Positions 28,776 through 39,783 are shown, numbered from the stretch's first letter. The stretch is 64,000 bases of DNA from Betaproteobacteria bacterium Ga0074130 (GCA_001464495.1 LNDZ01000033.1:62001-126000); one strand, 5' to 3'. Program-made: numbers and translations. Notes: generated from the sequence alone by a model not told the origin.

Positions 28776-30899
28776 TCATTGTGCGAGCTTGGAAAGATCA
28801 GCAACACGGTTCATGGCTTGATGCAGCGTCGCAAGCAAGCCGAGGCGATTGTTCCGCAGCGCCAGATCTTCGGCATTCACCATCACACCATCGAAGAAGG
28901 CATCCACGGGCGTCTTCAGCGCTGCCAGTGCTTGCAACGAGGCGGCGTAATCGCCCCGCTCGAAGGCAGCATCGGCCTGCGCCTTAACGGCGGTGAGCGC
29001 GCTATTGAGTGTGGATTCTGCGGCCTCCTTCAGCAGGCCCGTGTCCACCTTGGCTGCCACTTCGCCCTCGACTTTCTTGAGGATATTGCCGACGCGCTTG
29101 TTCGCGGCAGCAAGGCTCTCGGCCTCAGGAAGGTTGGCGAATGCACGAACGGCGGCGAGGCGCGCTGCGACATCGGCCAGACGTTGCGGTTGCAGCGCCA
29201 GCACGGCATCGACTTCCTGCGCGCTGTAGCCCTGTTCGCGTAGGGCGTTTGCCAAACGATCGTAAATAAAGGTCACCAGTGCAGCACGGTGTTCGGCAGC
29301 CAGGCCATTGAACGGCTGAGCAGCAGCGTCAATTAGCTTATCCACGTCGAGTGCCAGCTTGCCATCGACGAGCATACGAATCACGCCTAATGCATGACGA
29401 CGCAACGCAAACGGATCTTTGTCCCCGGTGGGAACTTGGCCAATGCTGAACAGGCCTACGAGTGTTTCCAACTTGTCGGCCAGCGCCACGACCACACCCA
29501 CGTCATTGCGGGGGAGTTCGTCGCCTGCAAAGCGGGGCTTGTAGTGATCTTCAACAGCCTCGGCAACCTCAACAGTGAAGCCATCATGTAGGGCGTAGTA
29601 ACGACCCATGATGCCCTGCAGCTCGGGAAACTCACCAACCATATCAGTTAGTAAATCCGCCTTAGCAATCTGAGATGCAGACAAAACAGAGTTAGTGAGT
29701 TGCAAGTATTTGGAATCAGATTTAGCTAACAGCTGAAGTACTTCCAATGCAATTTTGGATACTCGCTCTGTGCGCTGTCCCTGCGTGCCGAGCTTGTTGT
29801 GATACACCACCTTAGCCAGACCATCGACGCGGGACACCAGCGTCTTCTTGCGATCTTGATCGAAGAAGAACTTGGCATCTGCCAAACGCGGACGCACCAC
29901 ACGTTCGTTGCCGCCAATCACGGCAGTAGCATCAGCCGGGTTGATGTTGGAGACGATCAGGAATTTGTTGCTGAGCTTGCCGTCGCTGGAAAGCAGTGGG
30001 AAATATTTCTGGTTCGCCTTCATGGTCAGAATCAGACATTCCTGCGGGACTTCCAGGAAGGCCTCTTCGAACTGACCGATCAATACATTCGGACGCTCGA
30101 CCAAGCCCGTGACCTCATCCAGCAGCGCCTCATCTTCAATCGGGGTCAGATTGGCACCAGCCTTGGCAGCAGCGGCAGTGAGTTGACGAGCAATCTCGGC
30201 ACGACGTTCAGCGAAGCTGGCGATAACGGCACCTTCTGTGCGCAGTTGCTCTGCATAGCTATCGGCATCCTTGATCACCACCGGATCAACGCTAGCTTCA
30301 AAGCGGTGGCCATGCGTCGTGTTGCTAGCGGTGAGGCCAAGCACGGAGACATTCACGATGTCGCTTCCATGCAGCGCCACTAGGCCATGCGCCGGGCGCA
30401 CAAAATTTACGGTGTCCCAGCCATCGGCCAATTGATAGGTCATGACCTTGGGAATAGGGAGACGTTCTATTGTTTCTTCAAGTGCTTTCTGCAAACCCAC
30501 AGCAAGACTAACACCTGGAACAACACTGTCGTACCAAAGTACTTGCGCTGACTCTATCCCTTCCTTTCGCAAGTTAGGTACTGCTGTTACATCCAGCCCT
30601 AGGGTTGCCAATTTCTTCAGCAATGCCACCGTGGGCTGTCCGTTGCTATCCAGTCCAACAGAAACTGGCATCAGTTTCTGAATTTGCTGCATATTTGGAG
30701 CAACCTCTTGCACGCGAGGAATATGAACAGCAAGCCTCCTTGGGGACGCAAACACCGTCAATGAGGCGTTCTCCAATGCAAGCCCCGCCTTGTTAAGTCT
30801 ATCCCTAAGGGTATGAGCAAAAGCCTCACCAATTTTCTTGAGCGCCTTCGGCGGCAGCTCTTCAACAAACAGTTCTACGAGGAGATTCTTTGTGGTCAT
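28776..30899 (-). CDS. glyS: Glycyl-tRNA synthetase beta subunit
   Basis: The beta chain of the alpha2-beta2 glycyl-tRNA synthetase; it binds tRNA. The 707 residues start TTKNLLVELFVEELPPKAL. The conserved FVRPAHGLVALHG, TMKANQKYFPLL, ERVVRPRLADAKFFFDQDRK and DKDPFALRRHALG segments are intact. It starts two bases after the glyQ stop. Two internal stretches differ in base composition: about 29640-29780 is very AT-rich, and the first ~400 bases of the gene are mildly so. The reading frame is unbroken. Confidence 0.97.
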   Translation of the reverse strand: MTTKNLLVELFVEELPPKALKKIGEAFAHTLRDRLNKAGLALENASLTVFASPRRLAVHIPRVQEVAPNMQQIQKLMPVSVGLDSNGQPTVALLKKLATLGLDVTAVPNLRKEGIESAQVLWYDSVVPGVSLAVGLQKALEETIERLPIPKVMTYQLADGWDTVNFVRPAHGLVALHGSDIVNVSVLGLTASNTTHGHRFEASVDPVVIKDADSYAEQLRTEGAVIASFAERRAEIARQLTAAAAKAGANLTPIEDEALLDEVTGLVERPNVLIGQFEEAFLEVPQECLILTMKANQKYFPLLSSDGKLSNKFLIVSNINPADATAVIGGNERVVRPRLADAKFFFDQDRKKTLVSRVDGLAKVVYHNKLGTQGQRTERVSKIALEVLQLLAKSDSKYLQLTNSVLSASQIAKADLLTDMVGEFPELQGIMGRYYALHDGFTVEVAEAVEDHYKPRFAGDELPRNDVGVVVALADKLETLVGLFSIGQVPTGDKDPFALRRHALGVIRMLVDGKLALDVDKLIDAAAQPFNGLAAEHRAALVTFIYDRLANALREQGYSAQEVDAVLALQPQRLADVAARLAAVRAFANLPEAESLAAANKRVGNILKKVEGEVAAKVDTGLLKEAAESTLNSALTAVKAQADAAFERGDYAASLQALAALKTPVDAFFDGVMVNAEDLALRNNRLGLLATLHQAMNRVADLSKLAQ

Positions 30900-30901
30900 G
30901 A

Positions 30902-31825
30902 TCAGGCAGCGTCCTTCTCAAGTTGAGCGAGGACTTCGGCAGCGTGTTCTGGCTTGGCCATGGGGAAGCCGAGGCGAGCGCGGCTATCGAGATAGCTCTT
31001 GGCGACGCTACGCGCGAGGTTGCGAATACGGCCAATGTAAGCAGCGCGCTCAGTGACGGAGATCGCGCCACGCGCATCGAGCAGGTTGAAGGTATGTGCG
31101 GCCTTCAGGACTTGCTCATAGGCCGGCAGGGCCAATTGGTTTTCCATGAGATGCACAGCTTGCTTCTCATGCGCACCAAAGGCGGTGAACAGGAAGTCGG
31201 CGTCGCTGTGCTCGAAGTTATAAGTCGATTGCTCGACTTCGTTCTGCTTGTACACGTCGCCGTAGCTCAGGCCATCGGTCCAACGTAGGTCATAGACGTT
31301 GTCCACGCCCTGCAGGTACATGGCCAGACGCTCAAGGCCGTACGTGATCTCGCCGGTAATGGGCTTGCAGTTGATGCCGCCCACCTGCTGGAAGTAGGTG
31401 AACTGCGTGACTTCCATGCCATTCAGCCACACTTCCCAGCCCAGCCCCCACGCACCGAGGGTGGGATTTTCCCAGTCGTCCTCGACAAAGCGGATGTCGT
31501 TTTGCTTGAGATCGAAGCCAAGTGCTTCGAGCGAGCCAAGATAGAGCTCAAGAATGTTGGCGGGCGCTGGCTTCAGCACGACCTGGAACTGGTAGTAGTG
31601 CTGGAGACGGTTCGGGTTCTCGCCATAGCGGCCATCCTTGGGGCGACGGCTCGGCTGCACGTAGGCGGCCTTCCACGGCTCGGGGCCGATGGCGCGCAGG
31701 AAGGTCGCGGTGTGGCTGGTGCCAGCGCCGACTTCCATGTCGTAGGGTTGAAGTAGAGCGCAGCCTTGCTGGCTCCAATAGGTCTGCAGGCGCAGAATGA
31801 TTTCTTGAAATGATGGCGCTGCCAT
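30902..31825 (-). CDS. glyQ: Glycyl-tRNA synthetase alpha subunit
   Basis: The catalytic chain of the tetrameric glycyl-tRNA synthetase. The ATG at 31825 gives 307 residues, starting [20 protein letters not shown]. Class II signatures are visible: [20 protein letters not shown], and [20 protein letters not shown] for glycine and ATP binding. It opens the operon that runs through glyS, gmhB, plsC, the YgjP pair and gloA. It is divergent from the antiporter gene. No T-box leader is visible. Confidence 0.98.
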   Translation of the reverse strand: MAAPSFQEIILRLQTYWSQQGCALLQPYDMEVGAGTSHTATFLRAIGPEPWKAAYVQPSRRPKDGRYGENPNRLQHYYQFQVVLKPAPANILELYLGSLEALGFDLKQNDIRFVEDDWENPTLGAWGLGWEVWLNGMEVTQFTYFQQVGGINCKPITGEITYGLERLAMYLQGVDNVYDLRWTDGLSYGDVYKQNEVEQSTYNFEHSDADFLFTAFGAHEKQAVHLMENQLALPAYEQVLKAAHTFNLLDARGAISVTERAAYIGRIRNLARSVAKSYLDSRARLGFPMAKPEHAAEVLAQLEKDAA

Positions 31826-32047
31826 GGGTAGTGCTCGACGTGCGTAAAGCCGAGATTTTACAGGGTTTTGCGGGCGATCACCGCGCATTACTAGGCTCAC
31901 GGTTAATGGATTCCCATGCGGCTTTTCTTAAAGGCATGGAAAGCTGTTGAAACTGTTGGCATACTTTGCTGTCTGCTAAATGTACGGCTACGGATTGCTG
32001 GCTCAGCACATCCCAATAGCCCCTGTTTCAACCGGACATATCCACAC

Positions 32048-33739
32048 ATGCCTCACCACACGCCGCTCATTGCCACCATTGTCGGTGCCATCGTGATTGC
32101 CTTCATCTTTGGCGCGCTGGCCATACGTTTCCGTTTACCGCCGCTGATTGGCTATCTGCTCGCCGGCGTCGCGGTGGGCCCGTTCACCCCCGGATTTGTA
32201 GCCGATCAAAGCTTGGCGGCTGAGCTATCTGAGCTTGGCGTCATCTTGCTCATGTTTGGCGTGGGCTTGCACTTCTCGCTGAAGGATTTGCTGGCGGTCA
32301 AGAACATCGCCATCCCCGGCGCCATTGTGCAGATCGCCGTGGCGACAGTGCTCGGGCTGGGGCTCGCTCACCTGATGGGTTGGTCGCTCGGTGGCGGACT
32401 GGTATTTGGTCTGGCGCTCTCTGTCGCAAGTACGGTGGTGCTCCTGCAGGCATTGCAGGACCGCCACTTGATGGATACCCGCGAAGGTCACATTGCGATC
32501 GGTTGGTTGATTGTCGAAGATTTGGCCATGGTGCTGACACTGGTGCTGATCCCGGCACTTGCTGGCATGCTGGGCGGGCAATCGCCTGAGCATGCCGATG
32601 CTGACGGTACCTTAGCGGGGGCGTTGGCTCTGACGGTTGGCAAGGTGATTGCCTTTATCGCCGTCATGATGATCTTTGGCCGTCGCTTTATTCCCTGGGT
32701 GTTGGGATGGGTCGCCAAAACTGGCTCAAAAGAACTCTTCCGCTTGTGTGTGCTCGCCATCACGCTGGGCTTTGCGTATGGGTCGGCGGTGGTCTTCGAT
32801 GTGTCTTTCGCGCTTGGTGCCTTCTTCGCCGGCATGATTTTGTCTGAATCTAAACTCAGCCACCGTGCTGCTGAAGAAACGCTGCCGCTGCGTGATGCGT
32901 TTGCAGTCCTGTTTTTTGTTGCCGCCGGCATGCTCTTCGATCCGAGCATATTGCTGCGGGAGCCGCTGGCTGTGTTGGCAACAGTGACGATCATTATTTT
33001 TGGTAAGTCGATTGCTGCATTCCTGATCGTGCTGGCCTTCCGGCATCCGCTCAAAACCGCGCTGACGGTTGCTGCCAGCCTTGCGCAGATTGGCGAGTTT
33101 TCCTTCATTCTCGCGACAGTCGGCCTGCAATTTGGTTTGCTATCTCAAGTTGGAAAAGACTTGATTCTGGCGGGTGCGATCATTTCGATTGTCATCAATC
33201 CTTTTGTATTCGGGCCGATCAAGCCGCTCACACGCTGGATTGAGCAACGTTTCCCGCAGCTAGGTGACAGCACGACCGATGTCATTGCCGCAACACCTTC
33301 GCAGCTCAAGGATCATGTGGTGATTGTCGGCTATGGCCGCGTTGGCTCACTTGTAGCTGAAGGGCTGGGCGCCAGCGCTGTGGCTTATGCCGTGATTGAG
33401 GACGATGACGGTGTTGTGCAGGCGCTCAATAGCCAAGGTATTGACGCGTATTACAGCGAGGGCGTGACTTCCAACGTCCTGACGTTGGCCAACATCATGG
33501 AAGCGAAATGCTTGCTCCTAACGATTCCGAATGTATTCGAATCCGCCAAGATGGTTGAGTTGGCACACAAGATGAATCCAGCATTGCGTATCGTGGCGCG
33601 CGCTTATTCGGATGAAGAAGCGAAGCATCTGCTTCACGTTGGCGCAACCCATGCCGTGACCGGCGAACGTGAGATCGCGATTGGCATGGCGACTTGGTTG
33701 GTCGATCACAGCTACTCAAACACGCCGCAAGCGTCGTGA
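32048..33739 (+). CDS. Kef/YbaL-type cation:proton antiporter
   Basis: A 563-residue inner-membrane protein of the CPA2 family. Residues 1 to ~390 hold about 12 transmembrane helices with the family blocks LPPLIGYLLAGVAVGPFTPG and FVADQSLAAELSELGVILLMFGVG. Residues ~410-540 are a RCK/TrkA-N domain with the nucleotide-binding VVIVGYGRVGSLVAEGL motif. It probably exports K+ in exchange for H+. The arrangement fits YbaL/KefB; no KefF/KefG-type ancillary gene is present. I used the ATG at 32048; an open frame reaches further upstream but lacks a hydrophobic start. Confidence 0.9.
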   Translation: MPHHTPLIATIVGAIVIAFIFGALAIRFRLPPLIGYLLAGVAVGPFTPGFVADQSLAAELSELGVILLMFGVGLHFSLKDLLAVKNIAIPGAIVQIAVATVLGLGLAHLMGWSLGGGLVFGLALSVASTVVLLQALQDRHLMDTREGHIAIGWLIVEDLAMVLTLVLIPALAGMLGGQSPEHADADGTLAGALALTVGKVIAFIAVMMIFGRRFIPWVLGWVAKTGSKELFRLCVLAITLGFAYGSAVVFDVSFALGAFFAGMILSESKLSHRAAEETLPLRDAFAVLFFVAAGMLFDPSILLREPLAVLATVTIIIFGKSIAAFLIVLAFRHPLKTALTVAASLAQIGEFSFILATVGLQFGLLSQVGKDLILAGAIISIVINPFVFGPIKPLTRWIEQRFPQLGDSTTDVIAATPSQLKDHVVIVGYGRVGSLVAEGLGASAVAYAVIEDDDGVVQALNSQGIDAYYSEGVTSNVLTLANIMEAKCLLLTIPNVFESAKMVELAHKMNPALRIVARAYSDEEAKHLLHVGATHAVTGEREIAIGMATWLVDHSYSNTPQAS

Positions 33740-33744
33740 TGTGT

Positions 33745-33778
33745 AAGCGCCACCGCGCTGATTGGTGCGGTAGCGCTT
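33745..33778. terminator. Hairpin after the antiporter gene
   Basis: Arms AAGCGC-C-ACCGC and GCGGT-A-GCGCTT (33745-33756 with 33767-33778), eleven pairs with one mismatch. It lies five bases after the antiporter stop. There is no T-run, so it may only protect the mRNA end. Confidence 0.5.
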
Positions 33779-33788
33779 ATGTTGCGGC

Positions 33789-33962
33789 TTAGTGGGTCAT
33801 CGCGTTAGGCTTGGCTGGCTCAGGCCGCGGCGTTGCCGGTCCCTTTTCGGCCGTGAAGGTCAGCGTTGAGGTAAAGCTGGCGCTGTCATAGGCATCGCCG
33901 TCAATTTCGCCTGCAACAGGCTCCTTGTGAGCCGCTTCGAGAAGGTAGAGTCCACGCCAAAG
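33789..33962 (-). pseudogene. 3' remnant of a DUF4198-type periplasmic protein
   Basis: No start codon remains. Read on the minus strand, the stop at 33789 closes a frame whose C-terminal ~58 residues include LWRGLYLLEAAHKEP, DGDAYDSASFTSTLTF and a Pro-rich tail. This is the tail pattern of DUF4198 proteins, which accompany TonB-dependent uptake genes. The frame loses all similarity at about 33962, where the remnant of a TonB receptor begins on the other strand. The family call rests on a short segment. Confidence 0.6.
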
Positions 33963-33963
33963 G

Positions 33964-34335
33964 GTAGGTAAGCTTGAGCTGCTGGCAAACTACACCGATA
34001 TGCGCGCCATCAATGACGCCACCAAGAGACGCCTGAGTTCTATTGCCGAAAGAACCGCCTCGGCATGGGCTCAATATCGTTTCAGGGATGGTTGGGGCGC
34101 AGGGATCGGTAGCCGTTATATCGGCAATGTCGTCGGTGCCAATGATCTTCCACTCGTGCCGGCCGTCACACTCTTGGATGCTATGGTCGGTTACAGCGTG
34201 GGTAAATGGGATTTCCGCCTGAATATGACCAACCTCGGAGACAAGGAGTATGTGTCTTGGTGTCGCGGTCTGAATCAGGATTGTGGCTACGGTAATCGCC
34301 GTAACGTGTTGCTGACGGCTAACTTTAAGTTCTGA
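33964..34335 (+). pseudogene. 3' remnant of a TonB-dependent siderophore receptor
   Basis: The last ~123 codons of an outer-membrane receptor, with no 5' part. The in-frame text runs KLELLANYTD, then AWAQYRFRDGWGAGIGSRYIG, in parts, VTLLDAMVGYSVGKWDFRLNMTNLGDKEYV, in parts, and ends RRNVLLTANFKF. The final Phe is the usual outer-membrane barrel signature. The SWCRGLNQDCGYGNRRNV region matches the last strands of FhuA/FhuE-type ferric-siderophore receptors. No plug domain or TonB box is left, so it cannot transport. An ATG at 34000 is internal and not a real start. Confidence 0.82.
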
Positions 34336-34343
34336 TCAGCGTT

Positions 34344-34384
34344 GATGGCTTGCCCCTTCTCGTTTCAGGGAAGGGCAAGCCATC
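34344..34384. terminator. Bidirectional hairpin between receptor remnant and lnt
   Basis: Twelve-base arms GATGGCTTGCCC (34344-34355) and GGGCAAGCCATC (34373-34384). It lies between two convergent genes and probably served as the receptor's terminator as well as that of lnt. The T-run is poor on both strands. Confidence 0.6.
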
Positions 34385-34414
34385 TCTCGTTGTAAGCCAG
34401 CAACACGGAACGCA

Positions 34415-35896
34415 TTACTGCTGGCGCAATCTCCGCACTTCACGTGCGCTGAGCCAGATGATCACGAATAGCAGCAGCCCCACACCAAGATTACCGACCA
34501 TCACATACGGTGTCAGACCAACATAGCCTTGCGCCTGAACCGTCAGAGCGTCGCGCGTAAAGGGTGGCAATGCGGCCATCACTGTGCCGTCTGTGCTGAT
34601 TGCCGCAGTCATCCCGGTATTGGTCGACCGCAACATCATGCGGCCCGTTTCCAGCGCGCGCATTTGTGCAATTTGCAGATGCTGCGGCTGTGCCAGGGAA
34701 TCGCCGAACCACGCAGTGTTTGATAGATTGATCAGCAAGCTTGACTGCGGGACGTCACGGATCAACTCTTCGCCAAACAAATCTTCGTAGCAAATGTTGG
34801 GCATGACTTTCTGCCCGCCAAATTGGAGTGGCGGTTGTGTCTCTGGCCCCGCAGTAAAGTTGGACATGGGAATGTGCATCAGGTCTAGAAACCAGCGGAA
34901 CGCTGGCGGCACAAACTCGCCAAAGGGGACGAGGTGGCGCTTAAAGTAGGCGCTGGCCGTCAGCTCAGGCGACAGCAGTACCGCACCATTCGCATAGCCG
35001 TCCGGACGCTTTTCATCACGCACGGTGACTGCTGCACCAATCAAAACATGGCTGCTCTTGCCTGCGAGCTGTTGCAGATAGTCCTTGGGCACTTCGCTGA
35101 ACAATAGCGGAATCGCGGTTTCCGGTAACACGATCAGCTGTGCCGGATGCGCCTTAGCCAGCGTGGCATAGGTTTCCAACGACAGCCCGAGACGCTCTGG
35201 ATCCCACTTAAGGCTCTGTGCAACATTGCCCTGCAGCAGACTGACACTAAAGGGCTCGCCCTGTGTTTGGGTCCAATGCACAGTACGCAGCACAGCACCG
35301 CCGAGTGGCAAGGCAAGACAGAGCGCCAGCAGACCAAGCAACGGGCGGCGAATGAATCCCAATTGTGCGATCGCTGCAGCTAACACTGCGGCGGCAAGGC
35401 TCACCCCATACACACCCAGCAGTGGCGCATATCCGGCAAGCGGGCTGGGTGGTGAGTGCGCATAGCCGATGGCCAGCCAAGGAAAACCCGTCGCGACCAT
35501 GCCGCGCAGCCATTCACCCAGCACCCACGCTGCAGCTAGGCTGAGTACGCTCAGCAGAGGGCCGGTGCGCAAACGCAGGGCAAACCAGCCAGCAAAGGCC
35601 GGGAATAAAGCAAGGTAAGCGCAGAACAGCAAGGTCATCAGCGCAGCAACGGGTGCGGGCATGCCGCCTACCACATGCATGCTGACATAGACCCAGGAGA
35701 TGCCGGCTAAAAAGCAGCCCAACCCCCAAGCAAACCCGAGCAGTGCGGCTTGGCGCGCCGATTCAGTACGCAACCAGCCATGAAATAGACAGGCCAGACT
35801 GAGGATGCCGAGCGGGAACCAGCCGAGCGGTGCAAATGCAGCAACGCTCACTGCGCCGGCACAGAACTGAAGCAGGGGCTGCGCCCATCGCGTCAT
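34415..35896 (-). CDS. lnt: Apolipoprotein N-acyltransferase
   Basis: Adds the third acyl chain to the N-terminal cysteine of lipoproteins in the inner membrane. The 493 residues have about six N-terminal transmembrane helices, then a periplasmic nitrilase-like domain and a last helix. The catalytic triad shows as Glu in VLPETAIPLLF, Lys in the KRHLVPFGEFVPP region's neighbourhood and Cys in MPNICYEDLFGEEL. It closes the miaB-ybeZ-ybeY-corC-lnt group; it starts 22 bases after the corC stop. Confidence 0.95.
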   Translation of the reverse strand: MTRWAQPLLQFCAGAVSVAAFAPLGWFPLGILSLACLFHGWLRTESARQAALLGFAWGLGCFLAGISWVYVSMHVVGGMPAPVAALMTLLFCAYLALFPAFAGWFALRLRTGPLLSVLSLAAAWVLGEWLRGMVATGFPWLAIGYAHSPPSPLAGYAPLLGVYGVSLAAAVLAAAIAQLGFIRRPLLGLLALCLALPLGGAVLRTVHWTQTQGEPFSVSLLQGNVAQSLKWDPERLGLSLETYATLAKAHPAQLIVLPETAIPLLFSEVPKDYLQQLAGKSSHVLIGAAVTVRDEKRPDGYANGAVLLSPELTASAYFKRHLVPFGEFVPPAFRWFLDLMHIPMSNFTAGPETQPPLQFGGQKVMPNICYEDLFGEELIRDVPQSSLLINLSNTAWFGDSLAQPQHLQIAQMRALETGRMMLRSTNTGMTAAISTDGTVMAALPPFTRDALTVQAQGYVGLTPYVMVGNLGVGLLLFVIIWLSAREVRRLRQQ

Positions 35897-35918
35897 GCGA
35901 GGCGCTCCCCAGTATGCA

Positions 35919-36776
35919 TCATGCGTCGTTAGTGTCGGCGTCGCTCAGGGGCAGAGCGCGCTGACGGTCGATCAGCAGCGTATGCACGCGACGGCTGTCG
36001 GCGCGCAGCACGGCAATGCGCAGATCCTGATGGAAAAGAATCTCGCCCCGCTTGGGCAAGCGACCCAAGTCGTGAATCACAAAACCGCCGACAGTGTCGT
36101 AATCATCGTCTTTAAGCGACGTGCCAAAAGCCGTGTTGAAGTCTTCGATCTCTGTCGTCGCCTTGACGCGATAGCGGCCGGTATTGTCGAGGACGATATT
36201 GTCAGCGGTCTCGTCGAAGTCGTATTCGTCTTCGATATCACCAACAATTTGTTCCAGCACATCTTCAATCGTCACCAGCCCGGCTACGCCGCCATACTCA
36301 TCGACCACCAGCGCCATGTGGTTGTGGCTGGCACGGAATTCACGCAGCAAAACGTTGAGGCGCTTGGATTCAGGAATGAACACCGCCGGGCGCAATGTGC
36401 CACGCAGATCGAAATCACGGCCGGCGAAACAGTTTAGTAGATCTTTTGCGAGGAGGATGCCGATGACATCATCCTTGTGTTCATCAATCGCAGGGAAGCG
36501 CGAGTGCGTCGCGGCGATCACGAAGGCAGCAATTTTTTCGGGGTCATCGTTGATATCGACAACATCCATCTGGGCGCGCGGCACCATGATGTCGCGGACT
36601 TGAATATCCGATACAGCGAGTGCGCCTTCGATAATGGAGAGTGCATCAGCATCGAGCAGATTACGCTCGTAAGCCCCATGCAACAGGTTTAGCAGTTGTT
36701 CGCGGTCTTCTGGCTCGCGCATGAGCAGCGAGGAAAGACGTTCGAGGAGATTCGGTTTACTAGGGGAAGGGTCCAT
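35919..36776 (-). CDS. corC: CorC/YbeX family CBS-domain protein
   Basis: A 285-residue cytoplasmic protein with two CBS domains (about 65-190; DIMVPRAQMDVVDI opens the first, ALVVDEYGGVAGLVTIEDVLEQIVGDIEDEYD closes the pair, in parts) and a C-terminal CorC/HlyC transporter-associated domain (YDTVGGFVIHDLGRLPKRGE). E. coli CorC (YbeX) was linked to Mg/Co efflux and more recently to ribosome maturation. It has no membrane segments. The ybeZ-ybeY-corC-lnt order is the classical one. Confidence 0.93.
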   Translation of the reverse strand: MDPSPSKPNLLERLSSLLMREPEDREQLLNLLHGAYERNLLDADALSIIEGALAVSDIQVRDIMVPRAQMDVVDINDDPEKIAAFVIAATHSRFPAIDEHKDDVIGILLAKDLLNCFAGRDFDLRGTLRPAVFIPESKRLNVLLREFRASHNHMALVVDEYGGVAGLVTIEDVLEQIVGDIEDEYDFDETADNIVLDNTGRYRVKATTEIEDFNTAFGTSLKDDDYDTVGGFVIHDLGRLPKRGEILFHQDLRIAVLRADSRRVHTLLIDRQRALPLSDADTNDA

Positions 36777-36841
36777 TTGGTTTGAGGCTATCGGCTTGAT
36801 GCGTACTTTTCAGACGCTGCGCCTAACGCTCGCTTGTGTTG

Positions 36842-37345
36842 TTACTTGAATGAGTTATCAAGATAGGGATCGGCATAACCTAATGCAGCCAGAATTTCAC
36901 GCTCGCGGGCTTCCATAACTTCGGCATCAGATTCACTGGTTTCATGATCATAACCTTGCAAGTGCAGCATACCATGCACGATCAGGTGGGCAAAATGCGC
37001 CTCTGCCGTCTTGTGTTGCTCTGTTGCCTCGCGCAATACAACCGGCAGGCACAGCACCAGATCGCCCGCCATTTCCGGCAGTGGCGCGTAAGGAAAGGAC
37101 AACACATTGGTAGCGTAGTCGCGTTGGCGGTAGTCGCGGTTGAGCATCTGCCCTTCCTCGGCATCGACAAAGCGAACCGTCACCTCTGCGCGCGTACCTT
37201 CAAGCGCTTTCTTGGCCCAGCGTCTGACTTGCGGACGCGAGGGTAGCGCCGCATCTTTACAGGCATATTGCACGCTGAGGCTGAGTGTCGGCGCCGGGGT
37301 CTTTGCTGTTGGCTTCTTCGCCACTGCCTTTTTTGCAGCCGCCAT
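36842..37345 (-). CDS. ybeY: Endoribonuclease / rRNA maturation factor YbeY
   Basis: A zinc enzyme needed for 16S rRNA 3'-end maturation and ribosome quality control. The 167-residue protein has the signature [11 protein letters not shown] near residue 125, with three zinc-binding histidines. The N-terminus carries an extra ~20 residues rich in Lys, Ala and Pro ([15 protein letters not shown]) that most relatives lack. It lies two bases after the ybeZ stop. Confidence 0.95.
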   Translation of the reverse strand: MAAAKKAVAKKPTAKTPAPTLSLSVQYACKDAALPSRPQVRRWAKKALEGTRAEVTVRFVDAEEGQMLNRDYRQRDYATNVLSFPYAPLPEMAGDLVLCLPVVLREATEQHKTAEAHFAHLIVHGMLHLQGYDHETSESDAEVMEAREREILAALGYADPYLDNSFK

Positions 37346-37347
37346 GA

Positions 37348-38309
<962 letters not shown>

Positions 38310-38310
<1 letters not shown>

Positions 38311-39653
38311 TACTCGGCAATCACAATCTCGCCACGCAGGCTGTGTGGCTGAGCAGCGGTAATCGTGACATTCACATACTGACCAATCAAGCGGGCTGCA
38401 TTAGTGTTCGATGCGGCGAAATTGACGACACGGTTGTTCTCGGTTCGCCCCGCCAACTCAGCTTCATCCTTACGGGCATGGCCTTCCACCAACACACGTT
38501 GCACAGTGCCGACCATGCTTTGGCTGACTTCATAAGCCATTTCCTCAATACGCTTCTGCAAGCGCATCAGGCGCTTAAGCTTCACGTCTTGCGGCGTGTC
38601 GTCGGCCAAATCCGCCGCCGGTGTGCCGGGACGCGCGCTGTAGGTAAAGGAGAAGCTGGCATCGAAGACCACGTCCTCAATGAGCTGCATGGTCTTTTCG
38701 AAATCTTCTTCGGTCTCGCCCGGGAAACCGACGATAAAGTCTGAGGACAGCGACAGGTTCGGCCGCGCAGCGCGCAGCTTACGCACCAGACTCTTGTACT
38801 CAATGGCCGTGTAGCCGCGCTTCATGGCTGCCAGAATGCGGTCGGAGCCTGCCTGTACCGGCAGATGCAGATGCGACACCAGCTTTGGGATACGTGCGTA
38901 CACGTCAATCAAGCGTTGCGTCACTTCGCGCGGATGCGAGGTCGTATAGCGAATACGTTCAACGCCGGGAAACTCGGCAATCAGTTCGATCAACAAGGCC
39001 AGATCGGCGGTTTCACCGTCGCTCATGCGCCCCTGATAGGCATTGACGTTCTGACCCAGCAAGGTGATTTCACGCACACCCTGCGCTTCAAGGCCCGCCA
39101 CTTCGGCCAGCACATCGTCCAGCGGACGAGATACCTCTTCGCCACGCGTATAAGGCACAACGCAGAAAGTGCAGTATTTGGAGCAGCCTTCCATGATCGA
39201 CACAAAGGCCGAGCTGCCCTCAACGCGGGCCGGTGGCATGTTGTCGAACTTTTCGATTTCCGGAAAGGAGATGTCGACCTGTGACTTACCGCTTTCCTTG
39301 CGCGCGGCAATCAGCTGCGGCAGGCGATGCAAGGTTTGCGGGCCGAATACAACATCCACGTAAGGCGCACGCTTAACAATCGCTGCGCCCTCTTGGGAAG
39401 CCACACAGCCACCCACGCCAATCACCAAATTGGGATTGCGCTGCTTGAGGCTCTTGACCCGGCCAAGGTCGTGGAACACGCGCTCCTGCGCCTTCTCGCG
39501 CACGGAACAGGTGTTGAACAGGATGATGTCGGCATCTTCGGGCGTATCAGTCTTGACGATATCTTCGCCTGCGGCGAGGACGTCAGCCATCTTGTCCGAG
39601 TCATACTCGTTCATCTGGCAGCCAAAAGTGCGGATGTACAGCTTCTTACTCAT
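38310..39653 (-). CDS. miaB: tRNA-2-methylthio-N6-dimethylallyladenosine synthase MiaB
   Basis: A radical-SAM methylthiotransferase that adds a methylthio group to A37 of tRNAs reading UNN codons. The 447 residues start [15 protein letters not shown]. The auxiliary iron-sulphur cluster cysteines lie in FGCQMN, NTCSVRE and GCVASQE. The radical-SAM cluster motif is [17 protein letters not shown]-terminal TRAM domain binds tRNA. I chose the ATG at 39653, which fits family alignments; an ATG at 39668 adds five residues. It opens the miaB-ybeZ-ybeY-corC-lnt operon. Confidence 0.97.
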
Positions 39654-39783
39654 TGCGGGCTCTTGCATGCAGGCAGAACTGCATGCGGGTCGGTCAAAAG
39701 CGGATTATACCGGTTTGCCGCCCATGCCCTCGGCTGGCGACGCAGCACGCGCCGCACCAACCAAGGGGTTGCTCACCAGAGAC

